A stretch of DNA of 64,000 nucleotides from Bacillaceae bacterium IKA-2 (GTDB lineage Bacteria; Bacillota; Bacilli; Bacillales; Anaerobacillaceae). The notes below the pieces were generated by a model. The model made no database searches. It was given only the letters and a program-made list of their open reading frames with translations, and was not told the DNA's origin. Where the stretch lies: contig CP134492.1 in the NCBI GenBank assembly GCA_031761875.1, positions 1,922,001-1,986,000 of the forward strand. Reading direction: 5' to 3'. A program made the translations under genes and the position numbers. Positions 43,613 to 52,596 of this stretch are shown here, piece after piece. Numbering within the stretch: the stretch's first letter is position 1; each line of letters begins with the position of its first letter.

Positions 43613-44404
43613 TTAACGACCTTTCCACTCTGGTTTACGTTTTTCCAAAAATGCACACATTCCCTCATTTGCATCAGCGGAACTTGCATTCATCGACATG
43701 ACTTGTTTTGTGTAAGCATAAGCATGGCTTTGTGACATTTCAATTTGTTGATAAAATGCTTGTTTTCCAACACGAACTGTATAAGAACTCGCCTGGGCAA
43801 TTTTTTCCGCTAAAGCCCTTGTCTCATCTTCTAACTGGTCGATTGGGACGGCTTTATTAATAAGTCCAGCGATTACTGCTTCATCGGTAGATAAAGAATC
43901 ACCAGTTAAGAGCATTTCCAACGCTTTTTTTCGACCTACAGCTCTACTTAGTGCAACCATTGGTGTTGAACAGAATAAACCAATTTTGACTCCTGGTGTA
44001 GCAAATTTTGAATCGTCAGCAGCAATTGCTAAGTCGCAAGTGGCCACTAGCTGGCACCCTGCAGCAGTAGCAATGCCATGAACTTGAGCAATAACAGGCT
44101 GAGGAATCGATTGAATTGTTTCCATCATTTTAATACACTCATCAAAAAGGTCTTCATAGAATGCTGGTGTTTGATTGGTCATTTCTTTCAAGTCATGTCC
44201 AGCACAAAAGGCGGGGCCACTACCACGGAGAATAACAACTGCTATTTCTTTATTTTTTCCGATATCTTTGAAGCACTTTGTTAGCTCTTTCATATGTTCT
44301 AAGGAAAGTGCATTTCGTTTGTTCGGTCGATTCATTGTTACATAGCCAATAGAAGCTTCAGTTTCTACTAAAATGTGCTGATAGTCGGTTATTTCTGTTT
44401 CCAA
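43613..44404 (-). CDS. Enoyl-CoA hydratase/isomerase family protein
   Basis: 263 residues of the crotonase fold. N-terminal IGYVTMNRPNKRNALS, the first oxyanion-hole segment AFCAGHDLKEM, and the second ATAAGCQLVATCDLAIA with TPGVKIGLFCSTP after it. Both Glu residues used for hydration in classical hydratases are not clearly present, so isomerase or other crotonase chemistry is possible. The start is TTG at 44404 with AGGGGG seven bases upstream; the open frame extends to 44482 through a palindrome and is not used. It may belong to the acyl-CoA locus to its left. Confidence 0.88.
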   Translation of the reverse strand: METEITDYQHILVETEASIGYVTMNRPNKRNALSLEHMKELTKCFKDIGKNKEIAVVILRGSGPAFCAGHDLKEMTNQTPAFYEDLFDECIKMMETIQSIPQPVIAQVHGIATAAGCQLVATCDLAIAADDSKFATPGVKIGLFCSTPMVALSRAVGRKKALEMLLTGDSLSTDEAVIAGLINKAVPIDQLEDETRALAEKIAQASSYTVRVGKQAFYQQIEMSQSHAYAYTKQVMSMNASSADANEGMCAFLEKRKPEWKGR

Positions 44405-44444
44405 TGTAAAACCCCCTAGGTATTTTATCGAAAATTTGTAATCT

Positions 44445-44470
44445 TTAAAGTATTCTATGAAATACTTTAA
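44445..44470. promoter_or_regulatory. Operator-like palindrome before the enoyl-CoA hydratase
   Basis: TTAAAGTATT and its exact complement flank six bases. It lies 41 bases upstream of the TTG start on the minus strand, inside the promoter region, and has no T-run. Confidence 0.5.
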
Positions 44471-44513
44471 ATCCCTTTTCATTTCAAAAAAAATGTTGTA
44501 ATATTTAATCAGT

Positions 44514-44550
44514 AGAATGAATTTGATAATGCAGATTAAACGCCACTATG
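44514..44550. repeat. Half copy of the palindromic element (E)
   Basis: AGAATGAATTTGATAATGCAGATT followed by GCCACTATGTG matches only the left part of the elements at 11973 and 62277. The cobalamin riboswitch begins immediately after, so the right half was lost or replaced. Confidence 0.55.
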
Positions 44551-44564
44551 TGTTTTTTTATATG

Positions 44565-44720
44565 TGCAACAGGTGCCCAGTTACTTGGGAGAATAGGGAA
44601 GTCTGAAATGACGCGGTCCCGCCACTGTATCCAGGGAGTTTTTTATTCCACTGAACGTTTGTTTGGGAAGGGGTAAATGAGTAACGATGATCTGGTAGCC
44701 AGGAAACCTGCCTGTTGTTT
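44565..44720 (+). ncRNA. Cobalamin (B12) riboswitch
   Basis: The conserved blocks are in order: GGTGCC (44572), GGGAGAATAGGGAA, the core GCGGTCCCGCCACTGT and the B12 box AGCCAGGAAACCTGCC (44697-44712). This aptamer binds adenosylcobalamin. An intrinsic terminator at 44768 lies between it and cobT, so cofactor binding should stop transcription. Confidence 0.93.
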
Positions 44721-44767
44721 TGTTTATGAAGCCTGTTAAGAAACAGGTGTATGAAGTTAGGGATGGA

Positions 44768-44802
44768 AAACCTGAGCCTATTATTTGGCTTGGGTATTTT
44801 TG
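44768..44802 (+). terminator. Riboswitch-controlled terminator before cobT
   Basis: ACCTGAGCC (44770-44778) pairs with GGCTTGGGT (44787-44795), one or two G-U pairs, then ATTTTTG. An open frame from 44751 runs through it, but that is not a real start. Confidence 0.82.
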
Positions 44803-44852
44803 TGTCTAAAATTTTTGGAAGTACAGTACATTTTAAATTGGAGGAAATACAA

Positions 44853-45911
44853 ATGGAACAATTACAAAAATTACAACAAACTATTAAGGAAATCAAGCCA
44901 CTTAATGGCGGTGCCCAAGAGAACGCAATCAAACACCTGAACCAACTGACAAAACCACAAGGAAGCCTTGGTCAGCTTGAGAAAATCGTTATTCAACTTG
45001 CTGGGATTACGAGTAATTACAAGCCAACAATCACTAAAAAAGCAATTGTTGTTATGTGCGGTGACCACGGCGTTGTCGCGGAAGGGGTAAGTGCCTTTCC
45101 CCAGGAAGTAACAGGCTTAATGATGCAGAACTTTGTTGTTGGAGGAGCGGCAATTAATGTGTTAGGACGCCACGCGGGGGCAGAGGTACAAGTTGTTGAT
45201 ATTGGTACTGTTTGTACTGAGCCGCCAGAAGGAGTCGTCGTCCGTAAAGTCAAATATGGAACGGAAAATATCGCGAAGGGACCGGCAATGACTGTGGATG
45301 AAGCTGTTGCTGCCATCGACGTTGGTGTCAATATTGTCAAAGATCTTGTCGCTAAAGGAGTGAATTTAGTAGCGCTTGGGGAAATGGGAATTGGCAACAC
45401 GACACCGAGCACTGCGATCGCCTCTGTTTTAACTGGAAAAGGTGTCGCCGATCTTACAGGGTTTGGCACTGGCATTACCAAGGAAGATTTAGCAAAAAAA
45501 ATACAGGTGATCGAGCAGGCGATTGAAGTTAACAACCCTAATTCAGAAGATGCGCTTGACGTGTTAACTAAAGTTGGAGGCATGGAAATTGCAGGGCTCT
45601 GTGGCGTTGTGATTGGCGCAGCTGCTCATGGAATTGCAGTTGTGACAGATGGCGTGATTGCCACGGCTGGGGCTCTCGTTGCCTATAAGCTAGCACCTCA
45701 AGTTAAAGGTTATCTGTTTGCATCCCATTTATCTATGGAGCCTTCTCATCGGGTGATGCTTGATGAAATTGGCTTGAAGCCGATGCTGGATATGGAGATG
45801 CGTCTTGGTGAAGGAACAGGGGCCGCTCTTGCTTTCAACATCATTGAAGCAGCAACGAAGATTCAAAAGGAGATGACTACTTTTGCGGATTTAGGTATTC
45901 CTACTTCATAG
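44853..45911 (+). CDS. cobT: Nicotinate-nucleotide-dimethylbenzimidazole phosphoribosyltransferase
   Basis: 352 residues, the usual CobT length. It makes alpha-ribazole phosphate for the lower ligand of cobalamin. Motifs: NQLTKPQGSLGQLE near the start, VVMCGDHGVVAEGVSAFPQEVT, GEMGIGNTTPSTAI in the middle and the C-terminal MRLGEGTGAALAFNI with the catalytic Glu. The ATG at 44853 has GGAGGAAA six bases upstream. No other B12 genes are in the window, so it may serve salvage. The stop is directly followed by a tandem-repeat array. Confidence 0.93.
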   Translation: MEQLQKLQQTIKEIKPLNGGAQENAIKHLNQLTKPQGSLGQLEKIVIQLAGITSNYKPTITKKAIVVMCGDHGVVAEGVSAFPQEVTGLMMQNFVVGGAAINVLGRHAGAEVQVVDIGTVCTEPPEGVVVRKVKYGTENIAKGPAMTVDEAVAAIDVGVNIVKDLVAKGVNLVALGEMGIGNTTPSTAIASVLTGKGVADLTGFGTGITKEDLAKKIQVIEQAIEVNNPNSEDALDVLTKVGGMEIAGLCGVVIGAAAHGIAVVTDGVIATAGALVAYKLAPQVKGYLFASHLSMEPSHRVMLDEIGLKPMLDMEMRLGEGTGAALAFNIIEAATKIQKEMTTFADLGIPTS

Positions 45912-46302
45912 AGGTAGTTCGGCTAATAAAATGGAAATTTTGGACAGTAAATGAAGTAGTTTGGCTAATAAAATGAAATTTTGGACAGTAAATGATGTAG
46001 TTTGGCTAGTAAAATGAAATTTCGGACAGTAAATGAGGTAGTTCGGCTAGTAAAATGAAATTTCGGACAGTAAATGAGGTAGTTTGGCTAATAAAATGAA
46101 ATTTTGGACAGTAAATGATGTAGTTCGGCTAATAAAATGGAAATTTTGGACAGTAAATGAAGTAGTTTGGCTAATAAAATGAAATTTCGGACAGTAAATG
46201 AGGTAGTTCGGCTAATAAAATGAAATTTCGGACAGTAAATGATGTAGTTCGGCTAATAAAATGAAATTTTGGACAGTAAATGATGTAGTTTGGCTAGTAA
46301 AC
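45912..46302. repeat. Tandem array of a 41-bp unit, about 9.5 copies
   Basis: Units have the form GTAGTT(C/T)GGCT(A/G)ATAAAAT then GAAATTT(T/C)GGACAGTAAATG plus one or two variable bases; two copies have an extra G (42 bp). No spacers exist between units, so it is not CRISPR. Stop codons close every plus-strand frame quickly and the unit length is not a multiple of three, so it is non-coding. It directly abuts the cobT stop. Confidence 0.92.
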
Positions 46303-46365
46303 GAAGTGTTTCGAAACGAAATTCCTTCACTAATTTAAATTCTAGCTAACCAAAAGGTACATAAA

Positions 46366-46411
46366 ATACCCTATAGAGTAGACTCTTTAATGCGTCAACT
46401 CTATAGGGTAT
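46366..46411. terminator. Bidirectional terminator between cobT and the polyferredoxin gene
   Basis: ATACCCTATAGAGT and its exact complement flank an 18-base loop. A T-run follows on the plus strand (about 46419-46425). It serves cobT and, on the other strand, the converging gene. Confidence 0.8.
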
Positions 46412-46476
46412 AGTATAATTTTTTTCTAAGGCTATTCTATGTCTAGCAGCGAGTCTTTCTAATTTCCGCTATTAAT

Positions 46477-47502
46477 TTATTGCTCTAGAAGCAGATAAAA
46501 TAGATATTCGAATTCTTCGTATGTGATGCTCGTGTTCCAATGTCCCGTAAATTTCGCAATTAAAATAACAATGAAAAAGACTGAAAAGAAACCTAGTGGT
46601 AAAAGCCATTTATCAACCTTCTTTGTTGCAACAGTCATATTTAATGTATTATTGACTGGGCATGCTTCAACGCATTGCATACAAGCGGTGCATTCTAGTG
46701 ATAAAACGGATTTTTTCGTTGAGACGGATATGTTATTAGGACAAGCTCGCGTGCAAGCATGGCAATCAATGCAACTTTCTTCATCACGAGTAACTTTCGT
46801 AACCCCGAAAATAGCTCCAAGCCCAATGAGAGCTCCATAGGGACATAAAAAACGACACCAAAAGTTTTTAACGAAAAGAGAGACTATTAATAAAGTAAGG
46901 ATTACGAAAAAGGAAACCTTACTAATATTTATAAAAAACAACATCATCGTTACATCTGATGTTTTATTGTACGGGGTATCTAAAAATTGATAGGCAGCCA
47001 TCGCCGGCATATCAATCAAGACTGCCTTAAAGAAATAAATTAGAATTAAATACTTTAACGAATATAACACCCATTTTAGCCATCTTGGAATGTCAAAATT
47101 ACGCTTAAAGAGCTTCTTCCCGATATCCCCGACCCATTCGCTTAATGTGCCAACTGGACATAGCCAACTACAGAAAGTCCTTCTAAAAATAAGTCCAGAA
47201 GCTACAAAAAATGTAAACAAGGCTAGACCAGCGGGATGGATCATATCAAAATACCCTGTCGATAACCAAAGCTTTAAAGCAACAAGAGCACTTATCGGTA
47301 AAAAGCCTTCAACAGCAGGTGGTCTTTCGACAAATGGTGTAAGCCCTGATGTTGCAAAATGTAAATAAAATTGATAAAACTGAAAGCCAATATAAAGCAA
47401 AAATACCGCAAAGGCAATCTGGGTTGCATTTCGTGCAAGCTGAACTGGAGTTTTGTTGATCTTTCTATTTAAACGTCTTTTTAAATCGATTTCTAAGTTC
47501 AT
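46477..47502 (-). CDS. NapH/YccM-like membrane 4Fe-4S polyferredoxin
   Basis: 341 residues with about six membrane spans, two C-x3-CP motifs at the membrane surface (TFCSWLCPVG and FWCRFLCPYG) and two 4Fe-4S clusters near the C-terminus (CIDCHACTRACP and CTACMQCVEACP). This is the pattern of NapH, NosR and related proteins that pass electrons from quinol to periplasmic enzymes. No partner reductase is encoded nearby. The ATG has no strong ribosome site (GGGGGTAGTAT reading the minus strand is acceptable). A regulator or maturation role is also possible. Confidence 0.85.
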   Translation of the reverse strand: MNLEIDLKRRLNRKINKTPVQLARNATQIAFAVFLLYIGFQFYQFYLHFATSGLTPFVERPPAVEGFLPISALVALKLWLSTGYFDMIHPAGLALFTFFVASGLIFRRTFCSWLCPVGTLSEWVGDIGKKLFKRNFDIPRWLKWVLYSLKYLILIYFFKAVLIDMPAMAAYQFLDTPYNKTSDVTMMLFFINISKVSFFVILTLLIVSLFVKNFWCRFLCPYGALIGLGAIFGVTKVTRDEESCIDCHACTRACPNNISVSTKKSVLSLECTACMQCVEACPVNNTLNMTVATKKVDKWLLPLGFFSVFFIVILIAKFTGHWNTSITYEEFEYLFYLLLEQ

Positions 47503-47834
47503 CTTATACTACCCCCAAAAACAATCTATTCTTATTCCCATTATAAAAAAGTAACTCAATTATTTAGGTGTATAAAGTCACAAATTATATCAAGATAGTG
47601 AAATATATGTGATTTTTTCGAAATTTACTGCTATTACGAGGTAAGAAATATTTTACAGGACTGGAAGACAGATCGGAAAGGGTAATAATGTTATGAAGGT
47701 AGATTAGGATAGAATAATGTGGAGCAGAAAATATGATGTGCTATAATTATAGGAATTTATGATTTAGCCTAGAACACCCGTGACTTTAGTCATGAGAGAG
47801 TCAGATTTCTATATAAAGTAGGTGTAGCCAAAAA
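47503..47834. other. Intergenic region without identifiable gene
   Basis: 332 bases between divergent genes, AT-rich. It should hold promoters for the polyferredoxin and the kinase genes. A possible -10 (TATAAT, 47741-47746) is visible. I see no clear palindrome or ORF of note. Confidence 0.5.
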
Positions 47835-49844
47835 ATGATGAAAAAAATACTCGTTGGCCTCACAATTGTGTTTGTATTTTTCTCAAGCCTTATTTATGTT
47901 GAAGTGAATGCACAAATTTCTTCTCAAAAACAAACTTTATTAGTCGGTTACGATCCTGATTTACCACCATTTCAGTTTGAAGTTGATGGACTGCCAAAAG
48001 GATTTTTTATTGATATTATCACCCAAATTGGTAATGTTGAAGAATTTGAAGTGAAATTTATTGCTATGTCTAGTAAAACGGCCATATCTGAGCTGGAAAA
48101 TGGGACGATTGATATCATTTTAAACATTCACTTTTTGCAACAATATTCGGAGTTTATGGAATTCTCAGACCCATTGTATACTTCCAGGGTTGGTATAGTA
48201 GCAAATGCTGAGAACCTTACTAACATTGAAAGTATTATTGACTTAGCGGAAAAGATCGTATCTATTCAACGGGGCACTGTAGAGTATGAATTTATGCGGA
48301 ATATTAGAAGGATAAAGTATAATGTGACGAGTAATCAAAATAATGGTATAAAACTTTTATTAGATGGTCGTTCAGAAGCTTTTGTTGGAGATCGTTTAAC
48401 TGCACAATATTATTTAGATTTATATGGGGGAGCTGATGAATTTCAATTTGTTGGTAGTAATGTATTACCAATTGAATACACAATGGCGATCCAAAAGGAA
48501 AATTTTCAACTGATGAGTCGATTAAATAGAGGTTTACGTACGATGAAAAGTGATGGATCCTATAGTTCCATTCATCAAAAGTGGTTTTTGGATACAGACG
48601 AAACTATTATGAAACGGTTATTATTTATTACGAAATTATTTGCTGGATTGCTGAGTTTATCGGTTATTTTATTTTTATTTGGAATTCGCTGGAATCGCCA
48701 GTTACAGAAGTTAGTTTCAACAAAGACAAAAGATTTATCAGAAATGAATCAATCACTGGAGTATCAAATACAACAAACAAAAAGTGGTTATTTGTTTCAG
48801 AAACAAATACTAGATAGTAGTCCGCGCGGAATCGTAACCTGTGATAATAATGGCTTAATCACTTCTTTCAATTCAAAAGCAAAAAAGCTATCGGGGATAA
48901 CGAAAGATGTAATGAATTGTTATTACAAGGAAATTCCACTATTAGATTTTCTTTTATCAAAAAAATTAGCGCAATGGCAAACAAAGGGTAAAGAAGAATT
49001 CGTCATTGAAGAAACATTTTGGACGAGAGCGGATCAACAAAAATTATACTTTCGTTATTATATTTACCCATTATATGGGTTTGACAATGAAGTTCAAGGA
49101 ATTATTTTAACTTTTGAAGATCATACAGCTGAAAGAAAGTTACGTGAACAAATTTTTAGTCAAGAAAAAACAAAAACGTTAAGTCGGGTTGTTGCAGGAA
49201 TTGCTCATGAAATACGAAATCCATTGACATCTATCAAGACATTTGTAGAGTTAATTCCTAAAAAAATTAATAATCTTAGGTTCCAACAAGAAATTGCGAC
49301 TTATGTCCCTCAAGAAATCAATCGACTTAATCAGTTAATCGAAGGGCTTATTGATTATGCTAGACCTCAGAGCACCAATAAGGAAATAATCGATGCTGCA
49401 AAAGTAGTTCAAGAATGTCTGATATTATTTGAGAGCACCATAACTAATAAAGAAATATCTTTGGAAAGTTTTATTGATGATAACCTTTGGATTGAGGTCG
49501 ACCGGAATCAGTTAAAACAAGTCATTATTAATTTGATTATTAATGGTGTTGACGCAATGGAAATAAAAAATGAACGTCAGTTATCACTTATTATAAAAGC
49601 GCAACACGATGTTAATCATGTATATATAGAAGTTACAGATCAGGGTATCGGGATGGAAAAAGAAGAAATTGAGCAGATATTTGAACCTTTTTACACAACA
49701 AAACCAAAAGGTAGTGGATTAGGACTAGCTATTTCAGAGCAGTTTGTGATCGAAAATAACGGCTCTCTTCAAGTTAATAGTTTAAAAGGAGAAGGAACGT
49801 CCATGATTCTAATATTTGAAAGGAAGGTAGTAGAGAATGGATAA
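47835..49844 (+). CDS. Sensor histidine kinase with SBP-type extracellular domain
   Basis: 669 residues. Order: signal peptide or first TM (about 8-26), an extracytoplasmic SBP_bac_3 domain (about 33-255, ending LNRGLRTMKSDGSYSSIHQKWF), TM (about 258-284), a PAS domain (about 315-430), HisKA with phospho-acceptor His458 in GIAHEIRNPLTS, and the HATPase_c motifs NLIINGVDAME, DQGIGM and GSGLGLAI. It should sense a small ligand outside the cell. The stop overlaps the response-regulator start by eight bases. The TRAP transporter next door probably takes up the ligand. Confidence 0.92.
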   Translation: MMKKILVGLTIVFVFFSSLIYVEVNAQISSQKQTLLVGYDPDLPPFQFEVDGLPKGFFIDIITQIGNVEEFEVKFIAMSSKTAISELENGTIDIILNIHFLQQYSEFMEFSDPLYTSRVGIVANAENLTNIESIIDLAEKIVSIQRGTVEYEFMRNIRRIKYNVTSNQNNGIKLLLDGRSEAFVGDRLTAQYYLDLYGGADEFQFVGSNVLPIEYTMAIQKENFQLMSRLNRGLRTMKSDGSYSSIHQKWFLDTDETIMKRLLFITKLFAGLLSLSVILFLFGIRWNRQLQKLVSTKTKDLSEMNQSLEYQIQQTKSGYLFQKQILDSSPRGIVTCDNNGLITSFNSKAKKLSGITKDVMNCYYKEIPLLDFLLSKKLAQWQTKGKEEFVIEETFWTRADQQKLYFRYYIYPLYGFDNEVQGIILTFEDHTAERKLREQIFSQEKTKTLSRVVAGIAHEIRNPLTSIKTFVELIPKKINNLRFQQEIATYVPQEINRLNQLIEGLIDYARPQSTNKEIIDAAKVVQECLILFESTITNKEISLESFIDDNLWIEVDRNQLKQVIINLIINGVDAMEIKNERQLSLIIKAQHDVNHVYIEVTDQGIGMEKEEIEQIFEPFYTTKPKGSGLGLAISEQFVIENNGSLQVNSLKGEGTSMILIFERKVVENG

Positions 49845-51195
49845 AATTTTGATTATCGACGATGAACCATCGATCTGTTCTTCGCTTTCATTTGCTCTAG
49901 AGGATAAATTTGATGTCACGACAACGACTGATCCAGAGCAAGGGTTAGCCTACGTTAGAGAAGAGAGTTATCATTTGTGTTTATTAGATCTAAAAATTGG
50001 TAATGTTAGCGGAATTACTATTCTTGAAAGACTGAAAGAAATTCAAAATGATCTAGCAGTTATAATGATTACGGCATATGGAACAATTTCTACTTCTGTT
50101 GAAGCGCTTCAAAAAGGGGCATATTCATATATTACAAAGCCTATCAACATTGAGGAACTGTTAGCAACGATGAATCAAGCTCTTCATTACAGAAAACTAA
50201 ATCATCAAGTTGATTATTTAAGCCAAGAACTAGAGAAAAAATATCGTTATGAAGAAATGATTTCGAAAAGCAGTGAAATGGATCGCGTATTTAAATTAAT
50301 TGATAAAGTTAAAAATGTCGATACGAATGTATTGATAACAGGAGAAAGTGGCACTGGAAAAGAGCTAGTCTCCCGAGCAATTCATTTCACTGGTAAAAGG
50401 AAAGGAGAGCATATTGAGATCTTAAATTGCGCAGCTATTCCTGAGCAACTTTTGGAAAGTGAGCTTTTTGGTCATGAAAAAGGTGCATTTACAGGTGCGA
50501 TTTCAAGTAAGGTCGGAAAATTTCAGTTAGCTGAAAATGGAACGATTTTTCTTGATGAAATTGGTGATATGCCATTATCGCTGCAAGTGAAACTACTAAG
50601 AGTTTTGCAGTTAAAGGAAGTAACTCCGCTAGGTTCAAATAAACCTGTAAAGTTGAATGTTAGATTATTAGCTGCAACAAATAAGGACTTGCTGGCTGCA
50701 GTAAAAAATGGTGAATTTCGAGAAGATTTATATTTTAGATTAAATGTAGTCGAAATAAATGTGCCCCCGTTGCGAAAAAGAAAAGAAGATCTGAATTTAT
50801 TGATCTACCATTTTATTAATAAACTAAACAAAGAGCTGGATAAACAAATAAAAGGTTTGACTCCAGAAGCTGAAACAAGGCTGCTTGCTTATCAATATCC
50901 TGGAAATATCCGCGAGCTTTCCAACATTATCGAATGTGCAATGGTAATTGCCGACGGTTCCTATATTGAGGTGATTGATTTACCACCACAGTTAAGAGTA
51001 GCACACCAAGTCAAAATCCCTTCAAGTGAAAGGGAAATAAGTTCTTATGTCGGGTTGGAACTAAAAGAGTTAGAACAGGAATTTATTTTAGAAACGTTAA
51101 AGTTTAATAATAAGCATAAAAAAAACACGGCAAAAATGTTAGGAATAAGTGATCGAGGCTTACGAGATAAAATAAAACAATACGAACAAGAATAA
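49837..51195 (+). CDS. Sigma-54-dependent response regulator (NtrC/AtoC family)
   Basis: 452 residues: receiver domain with Asp51 (LLDLKIG), AAA+ domain with Walker A GESGTGKE (about 169) and the sigma-54 contact loop GAFTGA (about 215), and a Fis-type helix-turn-helix at the end (NTAKMLGISDRGLRDKIKQYEQ). It pairs with the kinase encoded upstream. A consensus sigma-54 promoter (51482-51497) lies just before the TRAP genes, which it most likely activates. Confidence 0.95.
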   Translation: MDKILIIDDEPSICSSLSFALEDKFDVTTTTDPEQGLAYVREESYHLCLLDLKIGNVSGITILERLKEIQNDLAVIMITAYGTISTSVEALQKGAYSYITKPINIEELLATMNQALHYRKLNHQVDYLSQELEKKYRYEEMISKSSEMDRVFKLIDKVKNVDTNVLITGESGTGKELVSRAIHFTGKRKGEHIEILNCAAIPEQLLESELFGHEKGAFTGAISSKVGKFQLAENGTIFLDEIGDMPLSLQVKLLRVLQLKEVTPLGSNKPVKLNVRLLAATNKDLLAAVKNGEFREDLYFRLNVVEINVPPLRKRKEDLNLLIYHFINKLNKELDKQIKGLTPEAETRLLAYQYPGNIRELSNIIECAMVIADGSYIEVIDLPPQLRVAHQVKIPSSEREISSYVGLELKELEQEFILETLKFNNKHKKNTAKMLGISDRGLRDKIKQYEQE

Positions 51196-51234
51196 ACTAC
51201 CGCGAAACCATTGCAGTACCAGTCGGGGTATAAC

Positions 51235-51249
51235 TGGTGTCAGACACCA
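51235..51249. repeat. Dispersed palindrome TGGTGTCAGACACCA
   Basis: A perfect 15-base palindrome followed by TGTGAAA. Related copies are at 51310, 58725, 58832, 60555 and 60694. Confidence 0.8.
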
Positions 51250-51309
51250 TGTGAAATTTATGAAATAATACAGCATTGCCGCCCTCGAGTATTCACAATC
51301 TTCACGAGT

Positions 51310-51324
51310 TGGAGTCAGACACCA
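51310..51324. repeat. Dispersed palindrome, variant copy
   Basis: TGGAGTCAGACACCA, one base different from the copy at 51235, within the 345-base gap before the TRAP operon. Just downstream, TGCCGAAGCGGC..GCCGCTTTGGCA-like symmetry at about 51359-51393 makes a probable terminator of the response-regulator gene. Confidence 0.7.
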
Positions 51325-51481
51325 GCTCGAAGTGTGGATCAAGAATTGAACGGCAAAAAATGCCGAAGCGGCAAAAATTACCGCTTTGGCATTTTTGTTT
51401 GAATTTTCTTGAAATTGCATCCGCTTACATAAATAGCGTAATAGTAGGCATTATCTTTAATTTTATACTCATTGTATAATC

Positions 51482-51497
51482 TGGCACGATTATTGCA
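51482..51497 (+). promoter_or_regulatory. Sigma-54 (-24/-12) promoter of the TRAP operon
   Basis: TGGCAC, five bases, TTGCA is an exact match to the -24/-12 consensus. It lies 44 bases before the ATG of the binding-protein gene and directly downstream of a sigma-54 activator gene. The activator's own binding sites should lie in the 51200-51480 stretch but are not identified. Confidence 0.92.
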
Positions 51498-51540
51498 AAA
51501 TAAAGTTAGTGCAAGTAAAAAAAATCAGGGGGAATACGAA

Positions 51541-52545
51541 ATGAAAAAATTACTATTAATATTTACTGCCATGCTATTATTGTTAATTGCAGCATGTGGT
51601 GGCGCAGAAAATGACAATGTTGCTGAAGATCAAGGCGATGGAGCCGACGTTGAGGTAGCTGATGAGGATTTATTTATTACGATTGCAACAGGAGGAACTT
51701 CAGGTGTTTATTATCCTATTGGAGGGGCTCTTTCAAATTTAATCGAAAAAAACTTAAACTTTGATACATCGGTTCAAGCAACAGGAGCTTCTGTTGAAAA
51801 TGTCAATCTACTGGATACAGACCGAGCAGAATTAGCGATTACAATGGCTGATGCGGTATTACAGGCGTATGAAGGTAGTGGTGCGTTTGAAGGCGAGGCA
51901 CCTAAAGAGGATTTGCGTGGCTTAACAGCTCTATATCCAAACTTCGTCCAAATTGTCACAACTGAGGATTCAGGAATAAATTCTGTTGAAGACTTACGAG
52001 GAAAAAGAGTCGGTGTTGGTGCACCAAATTCAGGTGTTGAATTAAATGCTCGACTTATTTTAGAAGCACACGGCATGTCTTATGACGATATAAATGAAGA
52101 TTATTTATCATATAGCGAAGCGGTTGATCAAATAAAAAATAATATGATTGATGTTGCGTTTGTAACAAGTGGTTATCCAAATGCTACAGTTATCGATTTA
52201 TCGACAACTCATTCAGCTAAAATTGTTCCGATCGAAGGGGATGCAATCGATTACTTAGTGGAAAAATATGCTTTTTTCTCTGCTAATGTAATTCCAGCTG
52301 GAACGTATGATAATGATGAGGATGTTCCAACAGCTTCAATTACAAACTTGCTTTTAGTCAGTAATAGTTTATCTGAAGACGTCGTTTACGAAATTACAAA
52401 AACAATATTTGAAAACTTAGAAGTCATTCACGCTTCACATAATGCAGCAAAGGATATTACTTTAGATGCGGTTGGCGACGGAATGCCAATTCCTTTCCAT
52501 TCTGGAGCTGAGAAGTATTTTAAAGAAGTAGGCGCGTTAGAATAA
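51541..52545 (+). CDS. TAXI-family TRAP transporter substrate-binding lipoprotein
   Basis: 334 residues with a lipobox (LIAACGG, Cys19) and the TAXI signature near the N-terminus (ITIATGGTSGVYYPIGGALSNLI). It captures a substrate, probably a dicarboxylate or amino acid of the glutamate type, and delivers it to the fused permease. The start at 51541 follows AGGGGGAA; the open frame to 51472 overlaps the sigma-54 promoter and is not used. A stem-loop follows before the next gene. Confidence 0.93.
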   Translation: MKKLLLIFTAMLLLLIAACGGAENDNVAEDQGDGADVEVADEDLFITIATGGTSGVYYPIGGALSNLIEKNLNFDTSVQATGASVENVNLLDTDRAELAITMADAVLQAYEGSGAFEGEAPKEDLRGLTALYPNFVQIVTTEDSGINSVEDLRGKRVGVGAPNSGVELNARLILEAHGMSYDDINEDYLSYSEAVDQIKNNMIDVAFVTSGYPNATVIDLSTTHSAKIVPIEGDAIDYLVEKYAFFSANVIPAGTYDNDEDVPTASITNLLLVSNSLSEDVVYEITKTIFENLEVIHASHNAAKDITLDAVGDGMPIPFHSGAEKYFKEVGALE

Positions 52546-52553
52546 TTAATTTT

Positions 52554-52596
52554 GGGAGGCGAGAAAGCGCTATAGTATAGCGCTTTCTCGATACTT
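52554..52596 (+). promoter_or_regulatory. Hairpin between Shine-Dalgarno and start codon of the DUF1850 gene
   Basis: The ribosome site GGGAGG (52554-52559) lies 37 bases before the ATG at 52597. The bases between, 52560-52590, form a perfect 13-bp hairpin (CGAGAAAGCGCTA with its complement, loop TAGTA), leaving six bases to the start. Folded, the effective spacing is normal. No other ribosome site is visible. Confidence 0.7.

Noticed and set aside
44751-44852. N-terminal extension of cobT by 34 codons
   Set aside because: It reads through the riboswitch terminator, has no ribosome site, and the ATG at 44853 has GGAGGAAA.
45017-45583. 188-codon open frame on the minus strand
   Set aside because: It lies entirely within cobT, has Thr/Pro/Ser-rich content typical of an antisense shadow, and no ribosome site.
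45912-46302. CRISPR array
   Set aside because: Units follow each other directly without unique spacers and no cas genes are present.
51235-51324. GGTGTCAGACACC as binding sites of the sigma-54 activator
   Set aside because: The same palindrome occurs near unrelated genes at 58.7-60.7 kb, so position here alone is not convincing.
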